Source: Escarpia spicata
Taxonomy: Eukaryota > Annelida > Polychaeta > Sabellida > Siboglinidae
Direction of reading: 5' to 3'
Assembly: GCA_963995525.1 (NCBI GenBank)
Contig: CAXEFP010000923.1
Span: 186,001-250,000 of the forward strand
DNA: 64,000 bases
The position numbers and the translations under genes were made by a program. This document shows, one piece after another, positions 1-12,400 of the stretch. Under the pieces are notes generated by a model. It was not told the origin of the DNA. It saw nothing but the letters and a program-made list of their open reading frames with translations, and did not search any database. Position 1 is the first letter of the stretch, and every line of letters begins with the position of its first letter.

Positions 1-31
1 TGAAATGGTGATGAGTTTTCACACCTATAAC

Positions 32-63
32 TTACGTAATATGTTCTTGTAACTTACGTGACG
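32..63. other. Paired TTACGT elements, example copy
   Basis: In almost every monomer TAACTTACGT occurs twice, 22 bp apart. The first copy forms the palindrome TTACGTAA (32-39 here) and the second reads TTACGTGACG (54-63). TTACGTAA matches the consensus of PAR/C-EBP-related bZIP proteins, and the ACGT core with TGAC resembles ATF/CREB and plant bZIP sites (family knowledge). Binding is not shown. Exceptions: TTACATAAT near 4270, CTTAATATG near 9162, and TGACGT forms in the 6204, 11745 and module C monomers. Confidence 0.5.
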
Positions 64-119
64 GAGATAGAACGGTAACATGCATTCCCATTTGTGGTTA
101 ATATAATTATGTGTGTAGC

Positions 120-145
120 TTGATATCAATCTAGCCTTCGTGAAG
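120..145. other. Adjacent dyads TTGATATCAA and CTTCGTGAAG, example copy
   Basis: A perfect 10-bp palindrome (120-129) and a 4-bp-arm dyad (136-145) lie 6 bp apart and recur in nearly every monomer. Exceptions seen: TTGATATAAATC near 39889, GCATGATATC in the GTAGCATGAT subtype, and CTTCTTGAAG near 41200 and 44460. Conservation may reflect array homogenisation alone. Confidence 0.6.
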
Positions 146-265
146 ATTTGTAACATGCAAAACATATATTTGGGGTAAGACCACATTAAGGATCCTTCCG
201 CCGAAAAAAGTGCACTACAAATACCGTTTTGCTGTGATATGCATTAATTTTTTTCGAACACTTGG

Positions 266-303
266 ACATGGGACATGTTTGTCTCGTGAGTACTGAAGGT
301 ACT
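266..303. other. Dyads ACATG-GGA-CATGT and AGTAC-N5-GTACT, example copy
   Basis: ACATG (266-270) and CATGT (274-278) are inverted repeats around GGA. AGTAC (289-293) and GTACT (299-303) are inverted repeats around TGAAG. The second dyad survives both main variants of the loop (TGAAG and TGAAT) and is broken only in the GAGTATTG monomers (42711, 45971, 50535). The first loses one pair in monomers with GATATGGG. Confidence 0.6.
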
Positions 304-335
304 GCTGCTTTAGACAAGAAAAAACTTCAAATGGG

Positions 336-661
336 GATGAGTTTTCACACCTATAACTTACGTAATATGTTCTTGTAACTTACGTGACGGGGATAAAACG
401 GTAACATGCATTCCCATTTGGGGTTAATCTAGTTATGTGCGTAGCTTGATATCAATCTAGCCTTCGTGAAGATTTGTAACATGCAAAACATCTATTTGGG
501 GTAAGACCACATTAAAGATCCTTCCGCCGAAAAAAGTGCACTACAAATACCGTTTTGCTGTGATATGCATTAATTTTTTTCGAACACTTTCATATGGGAC
601 ATGTTTGTCTCGTGAGTACTGAAGGTACTGCTGCTTTAGACAAGAAAAAACTTCAAATGGG
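336..661. repeat. Example monomer (326 bp) with its landmarks
   Basis: A typical unit. Landmarks in order: GATGAGTTTTCACACC; TAACTTACGT twice, 22 bp apart; a switch site GGGGATAAAAC (alternative GGAGATAGAAC); CATGCATTCCCATTTG followed by GGGGTT (alternatives GTGATT, GTGGTT, GCGGTT); TTGATATCAA; CTTCGTGAAG; GTAACATGC (alternative GTAACGTGC); a GATCC site with several neighbouring variants; CCGCCG; an A6 tract; GCACTAC; TATGCATTAAT; a T7 tract followed by CGAA; GGGACATG; AGTACTGAAGGTACT; TTTAGACAAG. This copy carries the less common GTGCGTAGC and an unusual CACTTTCATATG. The choice of position 1 is arbitrary. I see no promoter or terminator. Confidence 0.95.
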
Positions 662-3600
662 GATGAGTTTTCACACCTATAACTTACGTAATATGTTCTT
701 GTAACTTACGTGACGGGGATAAAACGGTAACATGCATTCCCATTTGGGGTTAATCTAGTTATGTGTGTAGCTTGATATCAATCTAGCCTTCGTGAAGATT
801 TGTAACATGCAAAACATCTATTTGGGGTAAGACCACATTAAGGATCCTTCCGCCGAAAAAAGTGAACTACAAATACCGTTTTGCTGTGATATGCATTAAT
901 TTTTTTCGAACATTTTGTCATGGGACATGTTTGTCTCGTGAGTACTGAATGTACTGCTGCTTTAGACAAGATAAAACATCAAATGGGGATGAGTTTTCAC
1001 ACCTATAACTTACGTAATATGTTCTTGTAACTTACGTGACGGGGATAAAACGGTAACATGCATTCCCATTTGCGGTTAATCTAGTTATGTGTGTAGCTTG
1101 ATATCAATCTACCCTTCGTGAAGATTTGTAACATGCAAAACATCTATTTGGGGTAAGACCACATTAAAGATCCTTCCGCCGAAAAAAGTGCACTACAAAT
1201 ACCGTTTTGCTGTGATATGCATTAATTTTTTTCGAACACTTGGACATGGGACATGTTTGTCTCGTGAGTACTGAAGGTACTGCTGCTTTAGACAAGATAA
1301 AACTTGAAATGGTGATGAGTTTTCATACCTATAACTTACGTAATATGTTCTTGTAACTTACGTGACGGAGATAGAACGGTAACATGCATTCCCATTTGTG
1401 GTTAATATAATTATGTGTGTAGCTTGATATCAATCTAGCCTTCGTGAAGATTTGTAACATGCAAAACATATATTTGGGGTAAGACCACATTAAGGATCCT
1501 TCCACCGAAAAAAGTGCACTACAAATACAGTTTTGCTGTGATATGCATTAATTTTTTTCGAACACTTGGACATGGGACATGTTTGTCTCGTGAGTACTGA
1601 AGGTACTGCTGCTTTAGACAAGAAAAAAATTCAAATGGGGATGAGTTTTCACACCTATAACTTACGTAATATGTTCTTGTAACTTACGTGACGGGGATAA
1701 AACGGTAACATGCATTCCCATTTGGGGTTAATCTAGTTATGTGTGTAGCTTGATATCAATCTAGCCTTCGTGAAGATTTGTAACGTGCAAAACATCTATT
1801 TGGGGTAAGACCACATTAAAGATCATTCCGCCGAAAAAAGTGCACTACAAATACCGTTTTGCTGTGATATGCATTCATTTTTTTCGAACACTTTGATATG
1901 GGACACGTTTGTCTCGTGAGTACTGAATGTACTGCTGCTTTAGACAAGAAAAAACTTCAAATGGGGATTAGTTTTCACACCTATAACTTACGTAATATGT
2001 TCTTGTAACTTACGTGACGGAGATAGAACGGTAACATGCATTCCCATTTGTGATTAATCTAGTTATGTGTGTAGCTTGATATCAATCTAGCCTTCGTGAA
2101 GATTTGTAACATGCAAAACATCTATTTGGGGTAAGACCACATTAAAGATCCTTCCGCCGAAAAAAGTGCACTACAAATACCGTTTTGCTGTGATATGCAT
2201 TAAGTTTTTTCGAACACTTTGATATGGGACATGTTTGTCTCGTGAGTACTGAAGGTACTGCTGCTTTAGACAAGAAAAAACTTCAAATGGGGATGAGTTT
2301 TCACACCTATAACTTACGTAATATGTTCTTGTAACTTACGTGACGGGGATAAAACGGTAACATGCATTCCCATTTGGGGTTAATCTAGTTATGTGTGTAG
2401 CTTGATATCAATCTAGCCTTCGTGAAGATTTGTAACGTGCAAAACATCTATTTGGGGTAAGACCACATTAAAGATCATTCCGCCGAAAAAAGTGCACTAC
2501 AAATACCGTTTTGCTGTGATATGCATTAATTTTTTTCGAACACTTTGATATGGGACATGTTTGTCTCGTGAGTACTGAATGTACTGCTGCTTTAGACAAG
2601 ATAAAACATCAAATGGGGATGAGTTTTCACACCTATAACTTACGTAATATGTTCTTGTAACTTACGTGACGGGGATAAAACGGTAACATGCATTCCCATT
2701 TGGGGTTAATCTAGTTATGTGTGTAGCTTGATATCAATCTAGCCTTCGTGAAGATTTGTAACGTGCAAAACATCTATTTGGGGTAAGACCACATTAAAGA
2801 TCATTCCGCCGAAAAAAGTGCACAACAAATACCGTTTTGCTGTGATATGCATTAATTTTTTTCGAACACTTTGATATGGGACACGTTTGTCTCGTGAGTA
2901 CTGAATGTACTGCTGCTTTAGACAAGAAAAAACTTCAAATGGGGATTAGTTTTCACACCTATAACTTACGTAATATGTTCTTGTAACTTACGTGACGGAG
3001 ATAGAACGGTAACATGCATTCCCATTTGTGATTAATCTATTTATGTGTGTAGCTTGATATCAATCTAGCCTTCGTGAAGATTTGTAACATGCAAAACATC
3101 TATTTGGGGTAAGACCACATTAAAGATCCTTCCGCCGAAAAAAGTGCACTACAAATCCCGTTTTGCTGTGATATGCATTAATTTTTTTCGAACACTTTGA
3201 TATGGGACATGTTTGTCTCGTGAGTACTGAAGGTACTGCTGCTTTAGACAAGAAAAAACTTCAAATGGGGATGAGTTTTCACACCTATAACTTACGTAAT
3301 ATGTTCTTGTAACTTACGTGACGGGGATAAAACGGTAACATGCATTCCCATTTGGGGTTAATCTAGTTATGTGTGTAGCTTGATATCAATCTAGCCTTCG
3401 TGAAGATTTGTAACGTGCAAAACATCTATTTGGGGTAAGACCACATTAAAGATCATTCCGCCGAAAAAAGTGCACTACAAATACCGTTTTGCTGTGATAT
3501 GCATTAATTTTTTTCGAACACTTTGATATGGGACACGTTTGTCTCGTGAGTACTGAATGTACTGCTGCTTTAGACAAGAAAAAACTTCAAATGGGGATTA

Positions 3601-3921
3601 GTTTTCACACCTATAACTTACGTAATATGTTCTTGTAACTTACGTGACGGAGATAGAACGGTAACATGCATTCCCATTTGTGATTAATCTAGTTATGTGT
3701 GTAGCTTGATATCAATCTAGCCTTCGTGAAGATTTGTAACATGCAAAACATCTATTTGGGGTAAGACCACATTAAAGATCCTTCCGCCGAAAAAAGTGCA
3801 CTACAAATACCGTTTTGCTGTGATATGCATTAATTTTTTTCGAACACTTTGATATGGGACATGTTTGTCTCGTGAGTACTGAAGGTACTGCTGCTTTAGA
3901 CAAGAAAAAACTTCAAATGGG
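662..3921. repeat. Ten-monomer (3260 bp) segment, partly repeated at 3922
   Basis: Monomers starting at 662, 988 and 1314 carry marker sets (GTGAACTAC with TTTTGTCATGG; GCGGTT with CTACCC; TTTCATACC) that reappear in the same order at 3922, 4248 and 4574, an offset of exactly 10 x 326. The correspondence breaks inside the monomer at 4574, which switches to the GTAACGTGC / GATCATTCC variants. The same three-monomer run appears again at 9463, 9789 and 10115. The repeat is therefore a partial 10-mer, interrupted by exchange. Confidence 0.8.
2618..3921. repeat. Two-monomer HOR (652 bp), two copies
   Basis: Two alternating subtypes occur twice in tandem. The first (2618, 3270) has GGGGATAAAAC, GGGGTT, GTAACGTGC, GATCATTCC and GGGACACG. 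The second (2944, 3596) has GATTAG, GGAGATAGAAC, GTGATT and AAAGATCC. A similar pair sits at 1640-2291 and at 8811-9462. Private differences (GCACAAC in the first copy, AATCCC and CTATTT in the second monomer) show that the copies are not identical. Confidence 0.8.
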
Positions 3922-6900
3922 GATGAGTTTTCACACCTATAACTTACGTAATATGTTCTTGTAACTTACGTGACGGGGATAAAACGGTAACATGCATTCC
4001 CATTTGGGGTTAATCTAGTTATGTGTGTAGCTTGATATCAATCTAGCCTTCGTGAAGATTTGTAACATGCAAAACATCTATTTGGGGTAAGACCACATTA
4101 AGGATCCTTCCGCCGAAAAAAGTGAACTACAAATACCGTTTTGCTGTGATATGCATTAATTTTTTTCGAACATTTTGTCATGGGACATGTTTGTCTCGTG
4201 AGTACTGAATGTACTGCTGCTTTAGACAAGATAAAACATCAAATGGGGATGAGTTTTCACACCTATAACTTACATAATATGTTCTTGTAACTTACGTGAC
4301 GGGGATAAAACGGTAACATGCATTCCCATTTGCGGTTAATCTAGTTATGTGTGTAGCTTGATATCAATCTACCCTTCGTGAAGATTTGTAACATGCAAAA
4401 CATCTATTTGGGGTAAGACCACATTAAAGATCCTTCCGCCGAAAAAAGTGCACTACAAATACCGTTTTGCTGTGATATGCATTAATTTTTTTCGAACACT
4501 TGGACATGGGACATGTTTGTCTCGTGAGTACTGAAGGTACTGCTGCTTTAGACAAGATAAAACTTGAAATGGTGATGAGTTTTCATACCTATAACTTACG
4601 TAATATGTTCTTGTAACTTACGTGACGGAGATAGAACGGTAACATGCATTCCCATTTGTGGTTAATATAATTATGTGTGTAGCTTGATATCAATCTAGCC
4701 TTCGTGAAGATTTGTAACGTGCAAAACATCTATTTGGGGTAAGACCACATTAAAGATCATTCCGCCGAAAAAAGTGCACTACAAATACCGTTTTGCTGTG
4801 ATATGCATTAATTTTTTTCGAACACTTTGATATGGGACATGTTTGTCTCGTGAGTACTGAAGGTACTGCTGCTTTAGACAAGAAAAAACTTCAAATGGGG
4901 ATGAGTTTTCACACCTATAACTTACGTAATATGTTCTTGTAACTTACGTGACGGAGATAGAACGGTAACATGCATTCCCATTTGTGATTAATCTAGTTAT
5001 GTGTGTAGCTTGATATCAATCTAGCCTTCGTGAAGATTTGTAACATGCAAAACATCTATTTGGGGTAAGACCACATTAAAGATCCTTCCGCCGAAAAAAG
5101 TGCACTACAAATACCGTTTTGCTGTGATATGCATTAATTTTTTTCGAACACTTTGATATGGGACATGTTTGTCTCGTGAGTACTGAAGGTACTGCTGCTT
5201 TAGACAAGAAAAAACTTCAAATGGGGATGAGTTTTCACACCTATAACTTACGTAATATGTTCTTGTAACTTACGTGACGGGGATAAAACGGTAACATGCA
5301 TTCCCATTTGGGGTTAATCTAGTTATGTGTGTAGCTTGATATCAATCTAGACTTCGTGAAGATTTGTAACGTGCAAAACATATATTTGGGGTAAGACCAC
5401 ATTAAAGATCCTTCCGCCGAAAAAAGTGCACTACAAATACCGTTTTGCTGTGATTTGCATTAATTTTTTTCGAAAACTTTGATATGGGACATGTTTGTCT
5501 CGTGAGTACTGAAGGTACTGCTGCTTTAGACATGAAAAAACTTCAAATGGGGATGAGTTTTCACACCTATAACTTACGTAATATGTTCTTGTAACTTACG
5601 TGACGGGGATAAAACGGTAACTTGCATTCCCATTTGGGGTTAATCTAGTTATGTGTGTAGCTTGATATCAATCTAGCCTTCGTGAAGATTTGTAACATGC
5701 AAAACATCTATTTGGGGTAAGACCACATTAAGGATCCTTCCGCCGAAAAAAGTGCACTACAAATACCGTTTTGCTGTGATATGCATTAATTTTTTTCGAT
5801 TTTTTTTACATGGGACATGTTTGTCACGTGAGTACTGAATTTACTGCTGCTTTAGACAAGATACAACATCAAATGGGGATGAATTTTCACACCTATAACT
5901 TACGTAATATGTTCTTGTAACTTACGTGACGGGGATAAAACGGTAACATGCATTCCCATTTGGGGTTAATCTAGTTATGTGTGTAGCATGATATCAATCT
6001 AGCATTCGTGAAGATTTGTAACATGCAAAACATCTATTTGGGGTAAGACCACATTAAGGATCCTTCCGCCGAAAAAAGTGCACTACAAATACCGTTTTGC
6101 TGTGATATGCATTAATTTTTTTCGAACATTTTGACATGGGACATGTTTGTCTCGTGAGTACTGAATGTACTGCTGCTTTAGACAAGATAAAACATCAAAT
6201 GGGGATGAGTTTTCACACCTATAACTTACGTAATATGTTCTTGTAACTGACGTGACTGGGATAAAACGGTAACATGCATTCCCATTTGGGGTTAATCTAG
6301 TTATGTGTGTAGCTTGATATCAATCTAGCCTTCGTGAAGATTTGTAACATGCAAAACATCTATTTGGGGTAAGACCACATTAAATATCCTTCCGCCGAAA
6401 AAAGTGCATTACAAATACCGTTTTGCTGTGATATGCATTAATTTTTTTCGAAAACTTTGATATGGGACATGTTTGTCTCGTGAGTACTGAAGGTACTGCT
6501 GCTTTAGACAAGAAAAAACTTCAAATGGGGATGAGTTTTCACACCTATAACTTACGTAATATGTTCTTGTAACTTACGTGACGGAGATATAACGGTAACA
6601 TGCATTCCCATTTGTGATTAATCTAGTTATGTGTGTAGCTTGATATCAATCTAGCCTTCGTGAAGATTTGTAACATGCAAAACATATATTTGGGGTAAGA
6701 CCACATTAAGGATCCTTCCACCGAAAAAAGTGCACTACAAATACCGTTTTGCTGTGATATGCATTAATTTTTTTCGACAATTGGACATGGGACATGTTTG
6801 TCTCGTGAGTACTGAAGGTACTGCTGCTTTAGACAAGAAAAAACTTCAAATGGGGATGAGTTTTCACACCTATAACTTACGTAATATGTTCTTGTAACTT

Positions 6901-8810
6901 ACGTGACGGGGATAAAACGGTAACATGCATTCCCATTTGGGGTTAATCTAGTTATGTGTGTAGCTTGATATCAATCTAGCCTTCGTGAAGATTTGTAACA
7001 TGCAAAACATCTATTTGGGGTAAGACCACATTAAATATCCTTCCGCCGAAAAAAGTGCATTACAAATACCGTTTTGCTGTGATATGCATTAATTTTTTTC
7101 GAACACTTTGATATGGGACATGTTTGTCTCGTGAGTACTGAAGGTACTGCTGCTTTAGACAAGAAAAAACTTCAAATGGGGATGAGTTTTCACACCTATA
7201 ACTTACGTAATATGTTCTTGTAACTTACGTGACGGAGATAGAACGGTAACCTGCATTCCCATTTGTGATTAATCTAGTTATGTGTGTAGCTTGATATCAA
7301 TCTAGCCTTCGTGAAGATTTGTAACATGCAAAACATCTATTTGGGGTAAGACCACATTAAGGATCCTTCCGCCGAAAAAAGTGCACTACAAATACCGTTT
7401 TGCTGTGATATGCATTAATTTTTTTCGAACATTTTTACATGGGACATGTTTGTCACGTGAGTACTGAATGTACTGCTGCTTTAGACAAGATAAAACATCA
7501 AATGGGGATGAATTTTCACACCTATAACTTACGTAATATGTTCTTGTAACTTACGTGACGGGGATAAAACGGTAACATGCATTCCCATTTGGGGTTAATC
7601 TAGTTATGTGTGTAGCATGATATCAATCTAGCATTCGTGAAGATTTTTAACATGCAAAACATCTATTTGGGGTAAGACCACATTAAGGATCCTTCCGCCG
7701 AAAAAAGTGCACTACAAATACCGTTTTGCTGTGATATGCATTAATTTGTTTCGAACATTTTGACATGGGACATGTTTGTCTCGTGAGTACTGAATGTACT
7801 GCTGCTTTAGACAAGATAAAACATCAAATGGGGATGAGTTTTCACACCTATAACTTACGTAATATGTTCTTGTAACTTACGTGACGGGGATAAAACGGTA
7901 ACATGCATTCCCATTTGGGGTTAATCTAGTTATGTGTGTAGCTTGATATCAATCTAGCCTTCGTGAAGATTTGTAACATGCAAAACATCTATTTGGGGTA
8001 AGACCACATTAAGGATCCTTCCACCGAAAAAAGTGCACTACAAATACCGTTTTGCTGTGATATGCATTAATTTTTTTCGAACACTTGGACATGGGACATG
8101 TTTGTCTCGTGAGTACTGAAGGTACTGCTGCTTTAGACAAGATAAAACTTGAAATGGTGATGAGTTTTCATACCTATAACTTACGTAATATGTTCTTGTA
8201 ACTTACGTGACGGAGATAGAACGGTAACATGCATTCCCATTTGTGGTTAATATAATTATGTGTGTAGCTTGATATCAATCTAGCCTTCGTGAAGATTTGT
8301 AACATGCAAATCATCTATTTGGGATAAGACCACATTAAGGATCCTTCCGCCGAAAAAAGTGCACTACAAATACCGTTTTGCTGTGATATGCATTAATTTT
8401 TTTCGAACACTTTGACATGGGACACGTTTGTCTCGTGAGTACTGAATGTACTGCTGCTTTAGACAAGAAAAAACTTCAAATGGGGATTAGTTTTCACACC
8501 TATAACTTACGTAATATGTTCTTGTAACTTACGTGACGGAGATAGAAGGGTAACATGCATTCCCATTTGTGATTAATCTAGTTATGTGTGTAGCTTGATA
8601 TCAATCTAGCCTTCGTGAAGATTTGTAACATGCAAAACATCTATTTGGGGTAAGACCACATTAAAGATCCTTCCGCCGAAAAAAGTGCACTACAAATACC
8701 GTTTTGCTGTGATATGCATTCATTTTTTTCGAACACTTTGATATGGGACATGTTTGTCTCGTGAGTACTGAAGGTACTGCTGCTTTAGACAAGAAAAAAC
8801 TTCAAATGGG
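3922..8810. repeat. Block of 15 monomers, copy 1
   Basis: Most of this run is repeated at 9463-14677. Shared rare markers include CTAGACTTCG (5347 and 10888), TAACTGACGTGACTGG (6243 and 11784), the 1-bp deletion CGACAATTGG and TTCGATTTTTTTTAC. The offset is 5541 bp, 17 monomers less one base. Monomers at 4574 and 4900 do not match their counterparts (10115 and 10441), so one copy was altered by exchange. The single monomer at 7833 corresponds to two monomers in the second copy (13374 and 13700), after which the offset becomes 5867. Confidence 0.85.
6530..6854. repeat. 325-bp monomer with CGACAATTGG deletion (1)
   Basis: The usual CGAACACTTGG is replaced by CGACAATTGG, one base shorter. It also carries GGAGATATAAC (private T), GTGATT, CATATAT and CCACCG. 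It follows a TAACTGACGTGACTGG monomer, as do all five members of this lineage. Confidence 0.92.
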
Positions 8811-9462
8811 GATGAGTTTTCACACCTATAACTTACGTAATATGTTCTTGTAACTTACGTGACGGGGATAAAACGGTAACATGCATTCCCATTTGGGGTT
8901 AATCTAGTTATGTGTGTAGCTTGATATCAATCTAGCCTTCGTGAAGATTTGTAACGTGCAAAACATCTATTTGGGGTAAGACCACATTAAAGATCATTCC
9001 GCCGAAAAAAGTGCACTACAAATACCGTTTTGCTGTGATATGCATTAATTTTTTTCGAACACTTTGATATGGGACACGTTTGTCTCGTGAGTACTGAATG
9101 TACTGCTGCTTTAGACAAGAAAAAACTTCAAATGGGGATTAGTTTTCACACCTATAACTTACTTAATATGTTCTTGTAACTTACGTGACGGAGATAGAAC
9201 GGTAACATGCATTCCCATTTGTGATTAATCTAGTTATGTGTGTAGCTTGATATCAATCTAGCCTTCGTGAAGATTTGTAACATGCAAAACATCTATTTGG
9301 GGTAAGACCACATTAAAGATCCTTCCGCCGAAAAAAGTGCACTACAAATACCGTTTTGCTGTGATATGCATTAATTTTTTTCGAACACTTTGATATGGGA
9401 CATGTTTGTCTCGTGAGTACTGAAGGTACTGCTGCTTTAGACAAGAAAAAACTTCAAATGGG

Positions 9463-12400
9463 GATGAGTTTTCACACCTATAACTTACGTAATATGTTCT
9501 TGTAACTTACGTGACGGGGATAAAACGGTAACATGCATTCCCATTTGGGGTTAATCTAGTTATGTGTGTAGCTTGATATCAATCTAGCCTTCGTGAAGAT
9601 TTGTAACATGCAAAACATCTATTTGGGGTAAGACCACATTAAGGATCCTTCCGCCGAAAAAAGTGAACTACAAATACCGTTTTGCTGTGATATGCATTAA
9701 TTTTTTTCGAACATTTTGTCATGGGACATGTTTGTCTCGTGAGTACTGAATGTACTGCTGCTTTAGACAAGATAAAACATCAAATGGGGATGAGTTTTCA
9801 CACCTATAACTTACGTAATATGTTCTTGTAACTTACGTGACGGGGATAAAACGGTAACATGCATTCCCATTTGCGGTTAATCTAGTTATGTGTGTAGCTT
9901 GATATCAATCTACCCTTCGTGAAGATTTGTAACATGCAAAACATCTATTTGGGGTAAGACCACATTAAAGATCCTTCCGCCGAAAAAAGTGCACTACAAA
10001 TACCGTTTTGCTGTGATATGCATTAATTTTTTTCGAACACTTGGACATGGGACATGTTTGTCTCGTGAGTACTGAAGGTACTGCTGCTTTAGACAAGATA
10101 AAACTTGAAATGGTGATGAGTTTTCATACCTATAACTTACGTAATATGTTCTTGTAACTTACGTGACGGAGATAGAACGGTAACATGCATTCCCATTTGT
10201 GGTTAATATAATTATGTGTGTAGCTTGATATCAATCTAGCCTTCGTGAAGATTTGTAACATGCAAAACATATATTTGGGGTAAGACCACATTAAGGATCC
10301 TTCCACCGAAAAAAGTGCACTACAAATACAGTTTTGCTGTGATATGCATTAATTTTTTTCGAACACTTGGACATGGGACATGTTTGTCTCGTGAGTACTG
10401 AAGGTACTGCTGCTTTAGACAAGAAAAAAATTCAAATGGGGATGAGTTTTCACACCTATAACTTACGTAATATGTTCTTGTAACTTACGTGACGGGGATA
10501 AAACGGTAACTTGCATTCCCATTTGGGGTTAATCTAGTTATGTGTGTAGCTTGATATCAATCTAGCCTTCGTGAAGATTTGTAACGTGCAAAACATCTAT
10601 TTGGGGTAAGACCACATTAAAGATCATTCCGCCGAAAAAAGTGCACTACAAATACCGTTTTGCTGTGATATGCATTAATTTTTTTCGAACACTTTGATAT
10701 GGGACATGTTTGTCTCGTGAGTACTGAAGGTACTGCTGCTTTAGACAAGAAAAAACTTCAAATGGGGATGAGTTTTCACACCTATAACTTACGTAATATG
10801 TTCTTGTAACTTACGTGACGGGGATAAAACGGTAACATGCATTCCCATTTGGGGTTAATCTAGTTATGTGTGTAGCTTGATATCAATCTAGACTTCGTGA
10901 AGATTTGTAACGTGCAAAACATATATTTGGGGTAAGACCACATTAAAGATCCTTCCGCCGAAAAAAGTGCACTACAAATACCGTTTTGCTGTGATTTGCA
11001 TTAATTTTTTTCGAAAACTTTGATATGGGACATGTTTGTCTCGTGAGTACTGAAGGTACTGCTGCTTTAGACATGAAAAAACTTCAAATGGGGATGAGTT
11101 TTCACACCTATAACTTACGTAATATGTTCTTGTAACTTACGTGACGGGGATAAAACGGTAACATGCATTCCCATTTGGGGTTAATCTAGTTATGTGTGTA
11201 GCTTGATATCAATCTAGCCTTCGTGAAGATTTGTAACATGCAAAACATCTATTTGGGGTAAGACCACATTAAGGATCCTTCCGCCGAAAAAAGTGCACTA
11301 CAAATACCGTTTTGCTGTGATATGCATTAATTTTTTTCGATTTTTTTTACATGGGACATGTTTGTCACGTGAGTACTGAATGTACTGCTGCTTTAGACAA
11401 GATACAACATCAAATGGGGATGAATTTTCAAACCTATAACTTACGTAATATGTTCTTGTAACTTACGTGACGGGGATAAAACGGTAACATGCATTCCCAT
11501 TTGGGGTTAATCTAGTTATGTGTGTAGCATGATATCAATCTAGCATTCGTGAAGATTTGTAACATGCAAAACATCTATTTGGGGTAAGACCACATTAAGG
11601 ATCCTTCCGCCGAAAAAAGTGCACTACAAATACCGTTTTGCTGTGATATGCATTAATTTTTTTCGAACATTTTGACATGGGACATGTTTGTCTCGTGAGT
11701 ACTGAATGTACTGCTGCTTTAGACAAGATAAAACATCAAATGGGGATGAGTTTTCACACCTATAACTTACGTAATATGTTCTTGTAACTGACGTGACTGG
11801 GATAAAACGGTAACATGCATTCCCATTTGGGGTTAATCTAGTTATGTGTGTAGCTTGATATCAATCTAGCCTTCGTGAAGATTTGTAACATGCAAAACAT
11901 CTATTTGGGGTAAGACCACATTAAATATCCTTCCGCCGAAAAAAGTGCATTACAAATACCGTTTTGCTGTGATATGCATTAATTTTTTTCGAAAACTTTG
12001 ATATGGGACATGTTTGTCTCGTGAGTACTGAAGGTACTGCTGCTTTAGACAAGAAAAAACTTCAAATGGGGATGAGTTTTCACACCTATAACTTACGTAA
12101 TATGTTCTTGTAACTTACGTGACGGAGATAGAACGGTAACATGCATTCCCATTTGTGATTAATCTAGTTATGTGTGTAGCTTGATATCAATCTAGCCTTC
12201 GTGAAGATTTGTAACATGCAAAACATATATTTGGGGTAAGACCACATTAAGGATCCTTCCACCGAAAAAAGTGCACTACAAATACCGTTTTGCTGTGATA
12301 TGCATTAATTTTTTTCGACAATTGGACATGGGACATGTTTGTCTCGTGAGTACTGAAGGTACTGCTGCTTTAGACAAGAAAAAACTTCAAATGGGGATGA

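Larger units (their letters stand above)
10..335. repeat. Monomer of the GGAGATAG / GTGGTTAATATAATT subtype
   Basis: This first complete monomer carries linked variants found together through the window: GGAGATAGAAC, GTGGTTAATATAATT, CATATATTT and CTTGGACATGG, usually preceded by AAACTTGAAATGGTG. The same combination recurs at 24129, 36191, 38147 and 40103, and with a different right half at 24781, 29997, 36843, 38799, 40755 and 44015. It is therefore one of the stable subtypes that build the higher-order units. Confidence 0.9.

Noticed and set aside
135..152. CENP-B-box-like sequence at CTTCGTGAAGATTTG
   Set aside because: Only the first six bases, CTTCGT, fit the box; the required A and CGGG positions do not match. 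The other TTCG site (TTTTCGAACAC) also fails on both strands.
203..253. Phased A-tracts causing curved DNA
   Set aside because: The A6 and T7 tracts are about 44 and 70 bp apart, not multiples of a helical turn, so phasing is not supported by eye.
250..262. RNA polymerase III B-box-like GTTCGAAAA on the minus strand
   Set aside because: Only the GTTCGA core matches, there is no A box at a suitable distance and no tRNA-like folding, so a SINE or tRNA origin is unsupported.
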